A stretch of 6,462 nucleotides of DNA from Nitrososphaerales archaeon. Lineage in GTDB: Archaea; Thermoproteota; Nitrososphaeria; Nitrososphaerales; Nitrososphaeraceae. A model generated the notes under the pieces. It was not told the DNA's origin. It saw only the letters and a program-made list of their open reading frames with translations, and ran no database searches. How positions within the stretch are numbered: position 1 is the first letter of the stretch; each line of letters starts with the position of its first letter. The position numbers and the translations under genes were made by a program. The stretch is taken from contig JARBAV010000045.1 in the NCBI GenBank assembly GCA_029237515.1, positions 1 through 6,462 of the forward strand, given 5' to 3'. Positions 6,336 through 6,462 of this stretch are shown one piece after another.

Positions 6336-6462
6336 TCAACGTTGTATTTTGATAGGTCCCCTATAGATCAGTATTAACTCGGTTGAAGTTGGATTCTGTC
6401 TAAACTGATTAGAGTCTGAATTAGGTACATTAGGTTCGTAATGTATCGCGTTACAGTCACCA
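6336..6462 (-). CDS. Possible C-terminal end of another gene (5' end outside the window)
   Basis: On the - strand a frame enters from the right edge (first full codon at 6461) and stays open for 41 codons to a TGA at 6336-6338. The tail is polar and rich in Asn, Pro and Ser, with the ending ELILIYRGPIKIQR. I recognise no family. A second frame is also open for 28 codons from the edge, so chance openness is a real possibility. If real, it would lie in the same direction as the PRX-like gene, which has its own promoter. Confidence 0.2.
   Translation of the reverse strand, partial: GDCNAIHYEPNVPNSDSNQFRQNPTSTELILIYRGPIKIQR
6426..6445. repeat. Perfect 7-bp inverted repeat
   Basis: TACATTA at 6426-6432 and TAATGTA at 6439-6445 are exact reverse complements around the 6-nt loop GGTTCG. 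In RNA the stem could gain one G-U and one G-C pair outward. It could be a dimeric regulator site or a hairpin. It lies inside the doubtful - strand partial frame at the window edge. Confidence 0.4.

Noticed and set aside
6426..6445. GGTTCG loop of the inverted repeat suggested a tRNA T-arm
   Set aside because: Stem and loop lengths do not fit a T-arm, and no acceptor, D or anticodon arms are nearby.

Overview
The window looks like a stretch of archaeal chromosome, most likely from a mesophilic member of the Nitrososphaerota (Thaumarchaeota). The reasons are AT-rich TATA/BRE-like promoters set so close to start codons that leaderless or nearly leaderless mRNAs are expected, AT-rich spacers, and the general look of the proteins. 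The taxon is an impression from reading and was not tested against any database.

Layout: positions 1-164 hold the 3' end of an unrecognised + strand gene. Positions 165-720 have no intact gene. They carry an imperfect direct repeat and a chain of short frames that may be a decayed gene. Positions 721-1449 encode a stand-alone HD phosphohydrolase of the RelA/SpoT (Mesh1-like) type with all the expected metal and catalytic residues. After a 114-bp spacer comes a tight three-gene operon (1564-5585) for an electron transfer flavoprotein system: etfB (fixA), etfA (fixB), and a flavoprotein dehydrogenase in which FixC is joined to its ferredoxin partner FixX in one 625-residue chain. A PRX-like1 thioredoxin-fold protein (5652-6203, - strand) converges on the operon. 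Its promoter lies just upstream, in a final AT-rich stretch (6204-6462) that also has small inverted repeats and perhaps the tail of another - strand gene.

How the genes work together: EtfB and EtfA form the heterodimeric flavoprotein that collects electrons. The FixC-FixX chain carries FAD and one [4Fe-4S] cluster and would pass electrons to membrane quinone, so the operon encodes a complete FixABCX/EtfABCX-type complex. In characterised members this complex can bifurcate electrons from NADH to quinone and ferredoxin. EtfB has signatures like those of bifurcating ETFs, but whether this complex bifurcates cannot be settled from sequence reading alone. The most unusual points are the FixC-FixX fusion, a charged insertion of about 75 residues inside FixC, loss of the flavin-contacting Arg in EtfA, and an intact RSH-type hydrolase with no synthetase domain or synthetase gene in the window. 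No mobile element, CRISPR array, tRNA or rRNA was found.
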